The notes under the pieces were generated by a model. That model searched no databases, had not been told where the DNA came from, and was given only the letters and a program-made list of their open reading frames with translations. The translations under genes and the position numbers were made by a program. 64,000 nt of DNA from Saprospiraceae bacterium. GTDB lineage: Bacteria; Bacteroidota; Bacteroidia; Chitinophagales; Saprospiraceae. Where the stretch lies: NCBI GenBank assembly GCA_016719855.1, contig JADJYH010000020.1, positions 70,354 to 134,353 of the forward strand, given 5' to 3'. Below are positions 7,000 to 15,775 of this stretch, one piece after another (the stretch's first letter is position 1; each line of letters begins with the position of its first letter).

Positions 7000-8214
7000 T
7001 TACCAATTCCGCACCTCGTGCGGATACCGGATCTGGTATTCCCGTTTCACCATCGTTACTATCATCTCCCGCAATTGTTCGATGCCTTCTTTGTTGGCGG
7101 CGGAGATGAAAAGGCAGTCGTGTTCGTACTGATTTTTCAGGTTGGACAGTAGTTCTCGCTCAATTTCCTTTTTGATGCCGCTGTCGAGCAAAGCGTCAAA
7201 GTTTTTGTCCCGGTAAATATCAATCTTGTTGAAGACCATCAGCGTGGGCTTGTTGCGGGCGCCAAGTTCCTCCAGCGTTTCGTTCACAGAAGCAATATGA
7301 GCCTCGTAATGGGGGTGGCCGATGTCCACCACGTGCAACAGGATGTCGCTCTCCCGCACCTCGTCCAAGGTGGACTTGAAGCTCTCCACCAGGTGGTGCG
7401 GCAGCTTGCGGATGAAACCGACGGTGTCGGAAAGGAGGAACGGAACGCTTTCGTAAACCACCTTGCGAACCGTCGTGTCCAGCGTGGCAAAGAGCTTGTT
7501 TTCGGCAAAAACATCCGATTTGCTCAGCACGTTCATCAGCGTGGACTTGCCGACGTTGGTGTAACCCACGAGCGAAACCCGAATCATTTCGCCACGGGTT
7601 TTCCGCTGCGTAATTGCCTGTTTGTCAATCTTTTCGAGCTGTTTTTTCAGGATGGCGATTTTGTCCCGAACGATGCGTCGGTCGGTCTCGATTTCCTTCT
7701 CGCCGGGACCCCGCATCCCGATACCGCCCCGCTGGCGCTCCAAGTGCGTCCAGAGTCCCCGGAGGCGGGGCAGCAGGTACTGGAGCTGCGCCAGTTCGAC
7801 CTGCGTCTTGGCTTGGGCGGTTTGCGCCCTTCGGGCGAAAATATCGAGGATGAGCGAGCTTCTATCCACGATTTTCACCTTCAGTTCTGCTTCCAGTGTT
7901 GACACCTGTTTGCCGCTGAGGTCGTCGTCGAAGATGGCCATGTTGACCTCCTCATGCTCGTCAATGTACTTTTTGATTTCGGCCAGTTTGCCAGTCCCGA
8001 TGAAGGTGCGGGGGTGCGGGTTGGGCAGCCGTTGGATATATGTTCGGACGGTCTTCGCCCCGGCGGTGAGCGCCAGGAATTCCAGTTCGTTCAGGTATTC
8101 CTGTACCACCTCTTCGGTTTGCATTCCGTATATCACGCCAACCAGCACGGCGTGTTCGGTCTCTTCTTTAAGCCCCTTGGCTTGGTTGGTACTTAGGTTC
8201 CACTCTTTATTCAT
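7000..8214 (-). CDS. hflX: GTPase HflX
   Basis: 404 residues. HflX binds the 50S subunit and splits stalled or hibernating 70S ribosomes. The N-terminal HflX domain (about 20-210) contains GTGKLAEI and the hallmark GGIGMRGPGEKEIETDRR (163-180); the GTPase domain has G1 GYTNVGKST (about 217-225), G3 DTVGF and G4 NKID. Length is normal. The start codon lies at the edge of a GGATTGAAG word array (8216-8311), and the stop abuts the mobile mystery remnant. Confidence 0.95.
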   Translation of the reverse strand: MNKEWNLSTNQAKGLKEETEHAVLVGVIYGMQTEEVVQEYLNELEFLALTAGAKTVRTYIQRLPNPHPRTFIGTGKLAEIKKYIDEHEEVNMAIFDDDLSGKQVSTLEAELKVKIVDRSSLILDIFARRAQTAQAKTQVELAQLQYLLPRLRGLWTHLERQRGGIGMRGPGEKEIETDRRIVRDKIAILKKQLEKIDKQAITQRKTRGEMIRVSLVGYTNVGKSTLMNVLSKSDVFAENKLFATLDTTVRKVVYESVPFLLSDTVGFIRKLPHHLVESFKSTLDEVRESDILLHVVDIGHPHYEAHIASVNETLEELGARNKPTLMVFNKIDIYRDKNFDALLDSGIKKEIERELLSNLKNQYEHDCLFISAANKEGIEQLREMIVTMVKREYQIRYPHEVRNW

Positions 8215-8215
8215 A

Positions 8216-8407
8216 AAGGATTGAAGGATTGAAGGGGTGAAGGATTGAATGTTTTAAGGATTGAAGGATTGAAGGATTGAAGGGATGGTGGCGTGAAAGA
8301 TTGAACGAAGGACATATTCTCGATGCTAAAATTCATTATGAATGTCAAAACAAGTGTAAGCAATGTGACCTATTCAATCCTTCTCGCCTTCAATCCTTCA
8401 ATCCTTT
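8216..8407. repeat. Word-array hairpin, word GGATTGAAG
   Basis: The left arm (8217-8311) repeats GGATTGAAG about nine times; the right arm (8372-8407) repeats its reverse complement CTTCAATCC. The right arm supplies the last codons and TGA stop of the four-helix gene (GGKKD stop). The same word recurs at 8802-8830 and at 31750-31836, 23 kb away. Confidence 0.85.
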
Positions 8408-8774
8408 TTCCCACCTGTTGTTCCTTTGGCTTTGGAGGATATCGCTAGTATTTCATCTGACTCATGTTTTAGTCGCTTCAATTCATCAGTGTCAACCTTG
8501 AATTGGGCGCCTTCAATCATTTCGAGCCAAAACACAGATTCATCGGCTTCTTCCACCACGATGCAAATCTTTGAAAAAATTTTTGTGTGCAAGCTGCCCG
8601 GTAATTCGCAGCTACTGAGGTTGCTGATTTTATGATTTGATAAGTGATAACTCTCGCTGCTTGGTCAGGTGGCAGTGTTCTACAAAATCTGATGATGTCT
8701 ATTGCAAATTGCTTGGTCTTGTTTTGAAACCAAGCAATGAATTCTTCTTTTGATTTAAAAGTCGGTTTTTCCAT
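8398..8774 (-). CDS. Four-helix-bundle protein (23S rRNA IVS family; one frame break)
   Basis: A missing T in the run at 8574-8579 splits the frame; joined, it gives about 125 residues: FKSKEEFIAWFQNKTKQFAI ... VITYQIIKSATSVAANYRAA, then SKICIVVEEADESVFWLEM. This is the four-helix-bundle family first noted as an ORF in 23S rRNA intervening sequences; function unknown. A second member lies at 43652. Its 3' end (KKD stop) is made of the word array at 8372-8407. Confidence 0.8.
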
Positions 8775-8801
8775 AGTATGTGTCGTTAAGTTCGTGTCCC
8801 G

Positions 8802-8830
8802 TCTTCAATCCTTCAATCCTCCAATCCTTA
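8802..8830. repeat. Word array, word CTTCAATCC
   Basis: Four tandem copies of CTTCAATCC/CTCCAATCC between the four-helix gene and the EnvC-like gene. The last copy contains the TAA stop of the EnvC-like gene. Confidence 0.8.
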
Positions 8831-10072
8831 TTTTCCTACCCAATCCTGCGGATTGAGCCTTGTTTTTTCTTTCCAGATTTCAAAATGCACCGCCGAGGTA
8901 TTGGTCTTCCGGTCGGTGCTCACCTTGCCGATGCTTTGCCGGATGGCCACTTTGTCGCCTTTTTTTACGCTCACCTCTTCGAGGTTGGAGTAAACGGTGT
9001 AGTAGCTGCCGTGCTGCAAAATCACCATGTAGTCGAAGCCGGGGATAAACTGCGTGCCTACCACCGTGCCCTCGAATACGGAGCGCACTTGCGCCCCTTG
9101 GTCTGTCTGAATATCAATCCCGTTGTTCACGATTTCGATGTTCGGGATGGTCGGGTGCGGCTGTCGCCCGAAATACCCAGTGATGACACCGTTCTTCACA
9201 GGCCAAGGCAAGCTGCCCCGGTTGTTGTTGAACTCCTTGGACAGGCTCGTCGCTTCAGGCGTAGCCGTTGGGGCGACCGTTTTGCCGGGTGTGGCGGCTG
9301 ATGCAGCGGCGGCGGCTGAACGCTCTTCCCGGCGTATCCGTTCCATTTCCTCCCGGATCACTTTTTCGATGGCGTTGTTCAGCTTCGTGGCAGCCACCTG
9401 TTTGGCCTCCAGGTCACGGGCAAGTCTCGATTCGTCGCCCTTGAGTGTTTCGAGTAGGCGGTTTTTGGCCTCCATTTCCAGGCCCAACATCTGCGACTGG
9501 CGCTTTTCGGTGCCGAGCAGGTTTTCCTTTTCCCGCTTGCGGTCCTCAAGCGACTTTATCTTGTCGAGCAGCATCTGCTGGGTGTCGAGTATCAGGCGTG
9601 CTTGCCGCTGCCGGTAGCGGTCGTACTGCCGGAGGTACTGCCAGCGCCGAAAGGCATCGTTGAAACTTTTTGCGGACAGCAAAAAAAGCCACTTGCTGTG
9701 CATGAGCCGTTGGCGGTACGCATGGCGGGCAATTTTGGTGTACTCCTCCATGAGCCGGTCGGTGTCTTCGTTGAGGGCGAGCACCACGGTGGCCGTGCGC
9801 TCCACGTTTTCCAACAGGTATTGCATCTCGGCTTGCAGTGTTTCGACGAGCTGTTTGCGCTTGTTGATCTGCTTTTGGAGGGTGACGTAGCGCGACAGCG
9901 TGGCTTCCTTGTCCTGTTTGGTCTGCTTGAGCAGGCTGGAGGTCTGCTCAATGTCCTTCAGCAGTTTCTTGCGCTTGTCCTCCAGTTCCTTCCTGGATTG
10001 CTGCGCAATGCCCGTCCCCATTGCGAGGAGCATAAAAAGCAGCAGCCAAAGTATTTTTCTTGAATGGGACAC
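8828..10072 (-). CDS. EnvC-like murein hydrolase activator
   Basis: 414 residues with a GTG start at 10072. Signal peptide (about 1-23, ending GIAQQ), a long coiled coil (about 25-250), an Ala/Thr/Pro linker and a C-terminal LytM (M23) domain (about 285-414). The first zinc ligand position reads NNGIDI instead of HxGxD, while the final HFEIW is kept. EnvC-type proteins with such degenerate LytM domains do not cut peptidoglycan; they activate amidases at the division site. It lies 98 bp from the DUF4292 gene across a hairpin array (10075-10163), a pairing common in Bacteroidota. Confidence 0.85.
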   Translation of the reverse strand: MSHSRKILWLLLFMLLAMGTGIAQQSRKELEDKRKKLLKDIEQTSSLLKQTKQDKEATLSRYVTLQKQINKRKQLVETLQAEMQYLLENVERTATVVLALNEDTDRLMEEYTKIARHAYRQRLMHSKWLFLLSAKSFNDAFRRWQYLRQYDRYRQRQARLILDTQQMLLDKIKSLEDRKREKENLLGTEKRQSQMLGLEMEAKNRLLETLKGDESRLARDLEAKQVAATKLNNAIEKVIREEMERIRREERSAAAAASAATPGKTVAPTATPEATSLSKEFNNNRGSLPWPVKNGVITGYFGRQPHPTIPNIEIVNNGIDIQTDQGAQVRSVFEGTVVGTQFIPGFDYMVILQHGSYYTVYSNLEEVSVKKGDKVAIRQSIGKVSTDRKTNTSAVHFEIWKEKTRLNPQDWVGK

Positions 10073-10074
10073 TT

Positions 10075-10163
10075 TGTGAACTGTGAATTGTGAACGGTGA
10101 ACGGTAAACTATGAATTGGCATCGTTCACAGTTCACAGTTAACCGTTCATAGTTAACCGTTAA
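10075..10163. repeat. Word-array hairpin, word GTGAACGGT
   Basis: Left arm 10075-10119 (GTGAACTGTGAATTGTGAAC style words), right arm 10120-10163 (GTTCACAGTTCACAGTTAAC style). It fills the gap between the DUF4292 and EnvC-like genes; the DUF4292 stop codon TAA (10162-10160) is part of it. Confidence 0.85.
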
Positions 10164-10930
10164 GTCCGCTTGTAGCCTGATGGCACCTCGAATTTCATTT
10201 CCTGCGGAACGTTGACTTCCACTTTTGAAAATTCGATTTGCACTTGCATCTGGCCCAGGTCAGGGCTTTTCAAATTAAAGCTACGAACATACGAAAATTG
10301 CTGTTTATCCTCCAATTGGCGGTAATCTGATGAAAAAACATCCATGCTCCGCTTGTTCCGAAAATCGTCCACCATGAAGCGGCGGAGCAGCATTTCGGGG
10401 TTGCCGAGCCAGTAGGTGGCGATCAGGTTTTCGGTCTTTTGCGCCAGCGTGTACTGCGTGGAGTCAACGCCCGCCGTGGTTTCTTTGGAGAAAAAAACGG
10501 GGTTGCCGAGCAGCATGGCTTGCAAGCCTTGGAAGCCCACTGGCAGGCTGTACTCCTTCTGGGCGTACTCGAAGGGTTTGGCGGTGTACTCGTTGTTGAT
10601 GCGGTCAATGACGAAGATGCTGTCCGGTGTGATGAGCACCCGTGCGCCCTCGATGCTGAACTTCTTGAAGTTCATCCAGATGGCGCTGTCCTTCCTCATG
10701 CGGATATTGGCAGTGAAGCTCTCGCCGCCGTACTCGTCATTGTATGAGATTTTGGCCTTGGCGCCGAGCCAATCGGCATCCACGGAGTTTTCGAGCAGGC
10801 CCTTCATCAGCGCCTTTTCGCTTTTCGGCTTTACGGCGTCACCATGCGCACGGCGGAGGGCTTTGCAGGAGGAGAGTGCCAGCAGTGCTAGCAACAGGAC
10901 GGATAAAAAAAGATGGTTTGCAGATTTCAA
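10160..10930 (-). CDS. DUF4292 lipoprotein
   Basis: 256 residues. The leader LFLSVLLLALLALSSC is a lipoprotein signal with the lipobox Cys, so the protein is anchored in a membrane. The body matches DUF4292, a LolA/LolB-like beta-fold family found only in Bacteroidota, with phrases such as AIWMNFKKFSIEGARVLIT and PDSIFVIDRINNEY. By fold it may bind lipid or lipoprotein in the periplasm (inference). The start codon appears to be TTG (10930-10928); no ATG gives the signal peptide. Confidence 0.8.
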   Translation of the reverse strand: MKSANHLFLSVLLLALLALSSCKALRRAHGDAVKPKSEKALMKGLLENSVDADWLGAKAKISYNDEYGGESFTANIRMRKDSAIWMNFKKFSIEGARVLITPDSIFVIDRINNEYTAKPFEYAQKEYSLPVGFQGLQAMLLGNPVFFSKETTAGVDSTQYTLAQKTENLIATYWLGNPEMLLRRFMVDDFRNKRSMDVFSSDYRQLEDKQQFSYVRSFNLKSPDLGQMQVQIEFSKVEVNVPQEMKFEVPSGYKRT

Positions 10931-11046
10931 TTGTCAGGTAATTTTCTTCTTAAAACGCAAAGTTACGTCGTTTGGATGTGCTGCGAGTAGCTAGATGTTT
11001 TTCTCTCAAAACTGCCCATTTTCAGTGCTTGGTTTGCAACTTGTTT

Positions 11047-11054
11047 TACCTTCG
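11047..11054 (+). promoter_or_regulatory. Promoter -7 element before PiT gene
   Basis: TACCTTCG, a common variant of the Bacteroidota -7 motif, 70 bp before the transporter start. No TTTG at the right distance is seen, so the -33 element is weak or absent. Confidence 0.4.
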
Positions 11055-11123
11055 CCACATGCCTGACGTTTGCATTGCGCCCTAACTCAAGTTGGCAGGC
11101 ATTCAATAAAAAAACAAACACCT

Positions 11124-12212
11124 ATGTTGTTCGGCTTTGACCTTGGCCTTACCTCTGGCCTCGTTATTCTCCTCATCATCACGGTTTTCACAGTATGTGT
11201 TTTTGAGTTTGTGAACGGTTTTATTGCGTTCAGCCTCATGCCCGAAAACACGGAAAGCGTGGGCGTGAACTGGAAAGAGGCCAGCAAAATCGGGCAATCA
11301 CTACTCGTATCCCCTGCCGTCGGGTTCAGCATGTCCATTGTCCTGATGTTCATCCTGCGGCAGGTCATCAAAGACAAAAAAATCTTCAAGGAACCCGAAC
11401 CGGGCACCACGCCGCCTTTGTGGATACGGGGGATACTTATCGCTACCTGCACCTTGGTCAGCTTTTTCCACGGTTCCAATGACGGCCAAAAAGGCGTCGG
11501 CCTGCTGCTGATTGCGCTGATGACCTTCATGCCATTGAAGTTTGCCCTATCGCCCGATTTCCAGCCAGCCACCGCCAACGAGTCGTTGACCAAAATACAA
11601 AGCGCCCTACCAGTAGACGTGACCCTTCCCGAACTTAGCAAGGCAAAGGAAACCATCGAAACCCTGAAAAACGACGTTGCGAAGCATGACCCCACCAACG
11701 TTAAAGAGCGCCTATCGCTTCGAAAGCGTTTCACGATTTTGAAGAAAAACATGGATGCGCTGCTCAACGTCCCCTACGTGATTTCCAATGAAAAAGACCG
11801 GAAAACCATCGCCCACGAACTGAAGGCAATGGGCAGGTACACTTCCTTTGTGCCACCTTGGTGCATCCTCATCATCTCCATCTCCCTGGGCATCGGCACC
11901 ATGATTGGCTGGAAGCGCATCGTCGTGACCATCGGCGAAAAAATCGGCAAGCGCCACATGACCTACGCAGAGGGTGCCACGGCAGAGCTTATTGCTTCCA
12001 GCACCATTGGACTTGCTTCGCAATTTGGCCTGCCCGTCAGCACCACCCACGTGCTTTCTTCGGGCGTTGCTGGCGCAATGGTCGCCTCCAAGGGCATCAA
12101 GAACCTGCAAGGCGGCACGATCAAAAGCATCGCCATCGCTTGGCTGCTCACACTGCCCGTTACGGTGCTGCTCTCCGGTCTGCTCTACTTTGTTTTGAGG
12201 AAGATTGTATGA
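11124..12212 (+). CDS. PiT-family phosphate transporter with internal deletion
   Basis: 362 residues from ATG 11124. PiT permeases carry phosphate with H+ or Na+ and contain two inverted repeats, each with a GANDxxN-type signature. The second signature is present (FFHGSNDGQKGVG, about 114-126) along with VSTTHVLSSGVAGAMVA near the C-terminus. The first repeat is cut: after FEFVNGF (27-33), where family members continue with HDTANAVAT and about 100 more residues, the sequence jumps to IAFSLMPENTESVGVNW. The join is in frame. Loss of a substrate-binding half should abolish transport, so it is either non-functional or a wrongly collapsed assembly. A central cytosolic helical domain (about 160-225) is intact. 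Confidence 0.8.
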   Translation: MLFGFDLGLTSGLVILLIITVFTVCVFEFVNGFIAFSLMPENTESVGVNWKEASKIGQSLLVSPAVGFSMSIVLMFILRQVIKDKKIFKEPEPGTTPPLWIRGILIATCTLVSFFHGSNDGQKGVGLLLIALMTFMPLKFALSPDFQPATANESLTKIQSALPVDVTLPELSKAKETIETLKNDVAKHDPTNVKERLSLRKRFTILKKNMDALLNVPYVISNEKDRKTIAHELKAMGRYTSFVPPWCILIISISLGIGTMIGWKRIVVTIGEKIGKRHMTYAEGATAELIASSTIGLASQFGLPVSTTHVLSSGVAGAMVASKGIKNLQGGTIKSIAIAWLLTLPVTVLLSGLLYFVLRKIV

Positions 12213-12245
12213 AGCAGCACAGCCGCCGCCAATAATCCGTGAAGT

Positions 12246-12292
12246 TGCCAGCGACAGGATTGCTTGAAGCAATCCTGTCGTTGGACTTGTTT
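12246..12292 (+). terminator. Intrinsic terminator after PiT gene
   Basis: Near-perfect stem of about 16 bp: CCAGCGACAGGATTGCTT pairs with AAGCAATCCTGTCGTTGG (one G-T pair), followed by ACTTGTTTTT. Confidence 0.85.
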
Positions 12293-12348
12293 TTCATAGG
12301 CCAACCGTTTCCCTTCATTGAGCACTCAACCCTTTTCGTAGAAAAATG

Positions 12349-12379
12349 TTAGTGATGTCTTTATGGGCAAATACCTTTG
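12349..12379 (+). promoter_or_regulatory. Bacteroidota-type promoter for TonB receptor
   Basis: TTAG, 19 bp, then TACCTTTG (12372-12379), about 60 bp before the receptor start. Confidence 0.65.
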
Positions 12380-12440
12380 CCGCTCATCATCCGTTTGCCT
12401 AAAAATATAACCAGGCATCTAATTTCTACCAACATCCGAC

Positions 12441-14798
12441 ATGAATCTTAAAAAACTTCTCACGCTGGGCCTATCCATCTGCACAGCAAGCCTGCTTTTT
12501 GCGCAGCAAACAACAAAAATTACCGTGAGTGGCGTCGTGAAGGACGACGACAACGGCGAGACCCTCATCGGTGCCAGCATCTACGAGGCGGCCAGCGGCA
12601 ATGGCGCCACCACCAACGAGTACGGTTTTTACTCGCTCACCCTGCCGATGGGCAATGATTCCGTCACCCTTGAGTACAGCTACGTGGGCTTCCAGCCGAA
12701 GACGCTGCGCATTTTGCCCAAAAAAGACGTGACGCTGAACGTGCGCCTCGGCACGGGCATCGAGCTGCAGGAGGTGGTGGTGAAGGCGGATGCTTTCAGG
12801 GAATCCATCCGCTCCACGGAAATGAGCGTCGAGGAAATTTCGACACGGGAAACCAAGGTGATACCTGCCCTGCTCGGCGAGACGGACATCCTGCGGGTCA
12901 TCCAACTGAAGCCCGGTATGCCGTCCGCCTCGGAGGGCAACACGGGGCTGTACGTGCGGGGCGGCGGCGGCGACCAGAACCTCATCGTGCTGGACGAGGC
13001 GGTGGTGTACAACGCCAGCCACCTGTTCGGTTTTTTCAGCACCTTCAACACCGATGCGGTGAAGGACCTCAAATTGTACAAGGGCGGCTTCCCGGCGCAG
13101 TACGGTGGGCGGCTCTCGTCGGTGATTGACGTGCGGATGAAGGACGGCAACAGCCAACGCTTTGCCGGAACGGGCGGCATCGGCCTCATCAGCAGCCGCC
13201 TGACGCTGGAAGGGCCGATTGAGAAGGACAAATCGTCGTTCATCGTGAGCGGGCGGCGCACCTACGCAGACCTCATCACCCGGCAAGTAAACAAAGCCAA
13301 CGAGGACGACCCAGACTACAATCCCATCCCCAGCTACTATTTCTACGACCTGAACACGAAGGTGAATTTCCAATTAAGCGGAAAAGACCGCCTCTACCTC
13401 AGCGGCTACTTCGGTCGGGACGTGTTCAGTTTCGAGGGCGATTTTTTCAACTTCAATTTCAGTTGGGGAAACAAGACGGGCACTGCCCGCTGGAACCATG
13501 TTTTCTCCCCAAAACTGTTTCACAACCTGACGTTTACCTACTCTGATTACGATTACAATATCGAGACAAAGCTCACTGGCTTCTCCTTCAAGGTTGGTTC
13601 CAATGTGCAGGACGCCAACCTGAAATCCGACTTCTACTACGGCCTGAACGACAACCATATCCTGCGTTTTGGTGGCAACGTGACCCACCACAGCTTCGGC
13701 GTGGGCCGCCTCAAGGCGAGCAGCGATGACGGCGAGGTGAGTTTTTCTGGCGGAAACGACTTCACGGGTTACTCGCTCGGCGCCTACGTTGCCGACGAAA
13801 TGAGCTTTGGCGAACATTGGAAAATCAACGCTGGGCTGCGGCTTTCGGGCTTCACCAACAATGCGTTCTATGTGGGCGTGGAGCCACGGGTAGCAGCGCT
13901 GTACGTCGTGAACCCCGACCTCTCGCTCAAGGCAAGCTACGCCCGCATGTACCAATACCAGCACCTCGTTTCTACCTCCGGCATCTCGCTTCCGACGGAC
14001 ATTTGGTATCCAACGACCAAACTAATTAAGCCCCAAAACGCTGACCAAGTGGCCATCGGCGTGGAGAAGATTTTGAGCGATAAATACCTGATTACCAATG
14101 AATACTACGTCAAAAAGCTTCGCAACCAGGTGGACTTCGTGGATGGCGCACAGCTCTTCGCCAACGACAATTTGGAGAACGAATTTGCCATTGGCAAAGG
14201 CTACGGCTACGGAATGGAGCTGGGCATTGAGAAGCAAGAAGGCGACCTAAAGGGCTGGATAGCCTACACGCTGTCACTGACCAAGCGGGGCGATTTCGAC
14301 CCAATTGATGACACTAAAGTGTACGCTGGTGAGGGCAAGTATTTTTATCCACGTTATGACCGCCGCCACAACCTTGCCGTCGTGTTGATGTACGAACTGT
14401 CGAGGCGGGTGACTATCTCTGGCACGGCAGTGTACGGCAGTGGCGACCGCACTTGGTTGCCCGTCGGGCGTTTTGCGTTTCAGGATGTACCGGGTGCCAA
14501 TTTCCAGCCAATCGTGCCGGTGTATGGCGAGCGGAACGCCTTTCGGCTACCGTATTTCTTCCGCTCGGACTTGGGCATCGTCTATAAGTTTTTCCCGAAA
14601 TGGGGCGAGAGCGACCTGACACTGAGCGTCTTCAACCTAACGAACCGCCGCAACGCTTTTTTCCTCTACCTCGAACCGCAGTACGCCGAGGACGTTGACC
14701 CGCTGGAAGACCCGCTTGCCATCCCGACGGGCGTTGCCGCCAAACAGGTGTCGTTGTTCCCGATTATCGGGTCGTTGACGTGGAATTTCAAGTTTTAA
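12441..14798 (+). CDS. TonB-dependent receptor with CarboxypepD-like domain
   Basis: 785 residues. Signal peptide ending LLFAQ (about 22), a CarboxypepD_reg-like beta sandwich (about 29-105; VSGVVKDDDNGETLIGASI), plug domain (about 110-225; GETDILRVIQLKPGMPSASE, LYVRGGGGDQNLIVLDEAVV), then a 22-strand outer-membrane barrel ending in an aromatic residue (WNFKF). It imports an unknown ligand using TonB energy. The following gene encodes a DUF4249 lipoprotein; this pair recurs in Bacteroidota and suggests a receptor plus surface lipoprotein. The ligand cannot be told; no sigma/anti-sigma pair is adjacent. Confidence 0.92.
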   Translation: MNLKKLLTLGLSICTASLLFAQQTTKITVSGVVKDDDNGETLIGASIYEAASGNGATTNEYGFYSLTLPMGNDSVTLEYSYVGFQPKTLRILPKKDVTLNVRLGTGIELQEVVVKADAFRESIRSTEMSVEEISTRETKVIPALLGETDILRVIQLKPGMPSASEGNTGLYVRGGGGDQNLIVLDEAVVYNASHLFGFFSTFNTDAVKDLKLYKGGFPAQYGGRLSSVIDVRMKDGNSQRFAGTGGIGLISSRLTLEGPIEKDKSSFIVSGRRTYADLITRQVNKANEDDPDYNPIPSYYFYDLNTKVNFQLSGKDRLYLSGYFGRDVFSFEGDFFNFNFSWGNKTGTARWNHVFSPKLFHNLTFTYSDYDYNIETKLTGFSFKVGSNVQDANLKSDFYYGLNDNHILRFGGNVTHHSFGVGRLKASSDDGEVSFSGGNDFTGYSLGAYVADEMSFGEHWKINAGLRLSGFTNNAFYVGVEPRVAALYVVNPDLSLKASYARMYQYQHLVSTSGISLPTDIWYPTTKLIKPQNADQVAIGVEKILSDKYLITNEYYVKKLRNQVDFVDGAQLFANDNLENEFAIGKGYGYGMELGIEKQEGDLKGWIAYTLSLTKRGDFDPIDDTKVYAGEGKYFYPRYDRRHNLAVVLMYELSRRVTISGTAVYGSGDRTWLPVGRFAFQDVPGANFQPIVPVYGERNAFRLPYFFRSDLGIVYKFFPKWGESDLTLSVFNLTNRRNAFFLYLEPQYAEDVDPLEDPLAIPTGVAAKQVSLFPIIGSLTWNFKF

Positions 14799-14800
14799 TA

Positions 14801-14844
14801 CTGGTTGATAAAGGTTGATGATAGTCTATAAAAGGTTGATAAAC
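14801..14844. repeat. Word array, word GGTTGATAA
   Basis: Three or four copies of GGTTGATAA/GGTTGATGA between the TonB receptor and the DUF4249 gene. The same word forms the array at 19734-19777. Confidence 0.7.
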
Positions 14845-14904
14845 AACTACTTAAAATTAAAAATTGCAATGAAATCATTCTTCAATCTCAATAAAATAAA
14901 GGAC

Positions 14905-15766
14905 ATGAAGTCATTGGCTTGGCCAACTTTTGCCTTTCTCCTTTTTACTTTTTCCTTCCAAAGCTGCGGCAACCTGGAAAAAGAAATTGACCTCGACCTG
15001 CCGGAATACCAGCCGCGGTACGTGGTGGAGTGTTACTTGGAGCCGGGCCAGCCGTTCAGCCTGTTGCTGACGAGGAGTGCGCCCTACTTCGAGCCGTTCC
15101 CGACCGACTTGCTGAACTTCGTGGAAAACATCCTCGTGGACAGCGCCGAGGTGACCATTACCCACAACGGCGTGGATTACGTGCTGGCCAACGAGCCTAC
15201 CATCAACCCGTTCACGTTCAAGTTGAACAACTACACCAACCCGGCGCTGGTGCCTACGGAGTACGACAACGATTTTTCGTTGAAAATAACCACGCCCGAC
15301 GGCAAGACCATCACCGCCACCACCCGCCTGCTGCCCGTCGTACCGATTGACAGCATCGTGGTCGAGTTCGACGAAGAGCAGGACACCCTCGCCCGCTGCC
15401 TGACCTACATCTCCGACGACCCAGCTACAGTGGACTTCTACCGCCGGATGCTCCACCACAATTCGTTGCTTGATTCCATTCCCAACCAAGACTTCACCAC
15501 CAATGACGATTTCGTGGATGACCGCACCATCGTCTTCGGCACCAGCTACGAGTTCAAGGAAGGGGACACGATTTACAACACCATGTTCCATATTGACCGG
15601 GCCTACTTCGACTTCTGGGAAAGCACCTTCAACGCCATCACCTCCAACGGAAATCCCTTCGGACAGCCGAGCAGCATCATTTCCAACTTGGAAGGCGATG
15701 CCGGGGGCGATTGGGATTTTTACGGGGCTGAGTTATGATAGGGTGATGACCATCGTTACGAAGTAA
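14905..15766 (+). CDS. DUF4249 lipoprotein (one frame break)
   Basis: ATG 14905 gives a lipoprotein signal (FAFLLFTFSFQSC). The body matches DUF4249 (YVVECYLEPGQPFSLLLTRS; DSIPNQDFTTNDDFVDDRTI). An extra G in the run 15703-15707 truncates the frame at 15738; removing it gives the family-typical end GIFTGLSYDRVMTIV and a stop at 15766, about 286 residues. Probably works with the TonB receptor 106 bp upstream at the outer membrane. The bases coding the signal peptide (14925-14960) resemble the CTTTTTACTTTGTCC word array found at 37026-37073. Confidence 0.8.
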
Positions 15767-15775
15767 AAAACCAAA

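Noticed and set aside
8216..8407. Possible CRISPR array
   Set aside because: The repeated words are 7-10 bp, degenerate and without spacers of constant length; no cas gene is near. The same holds for the other arrays.
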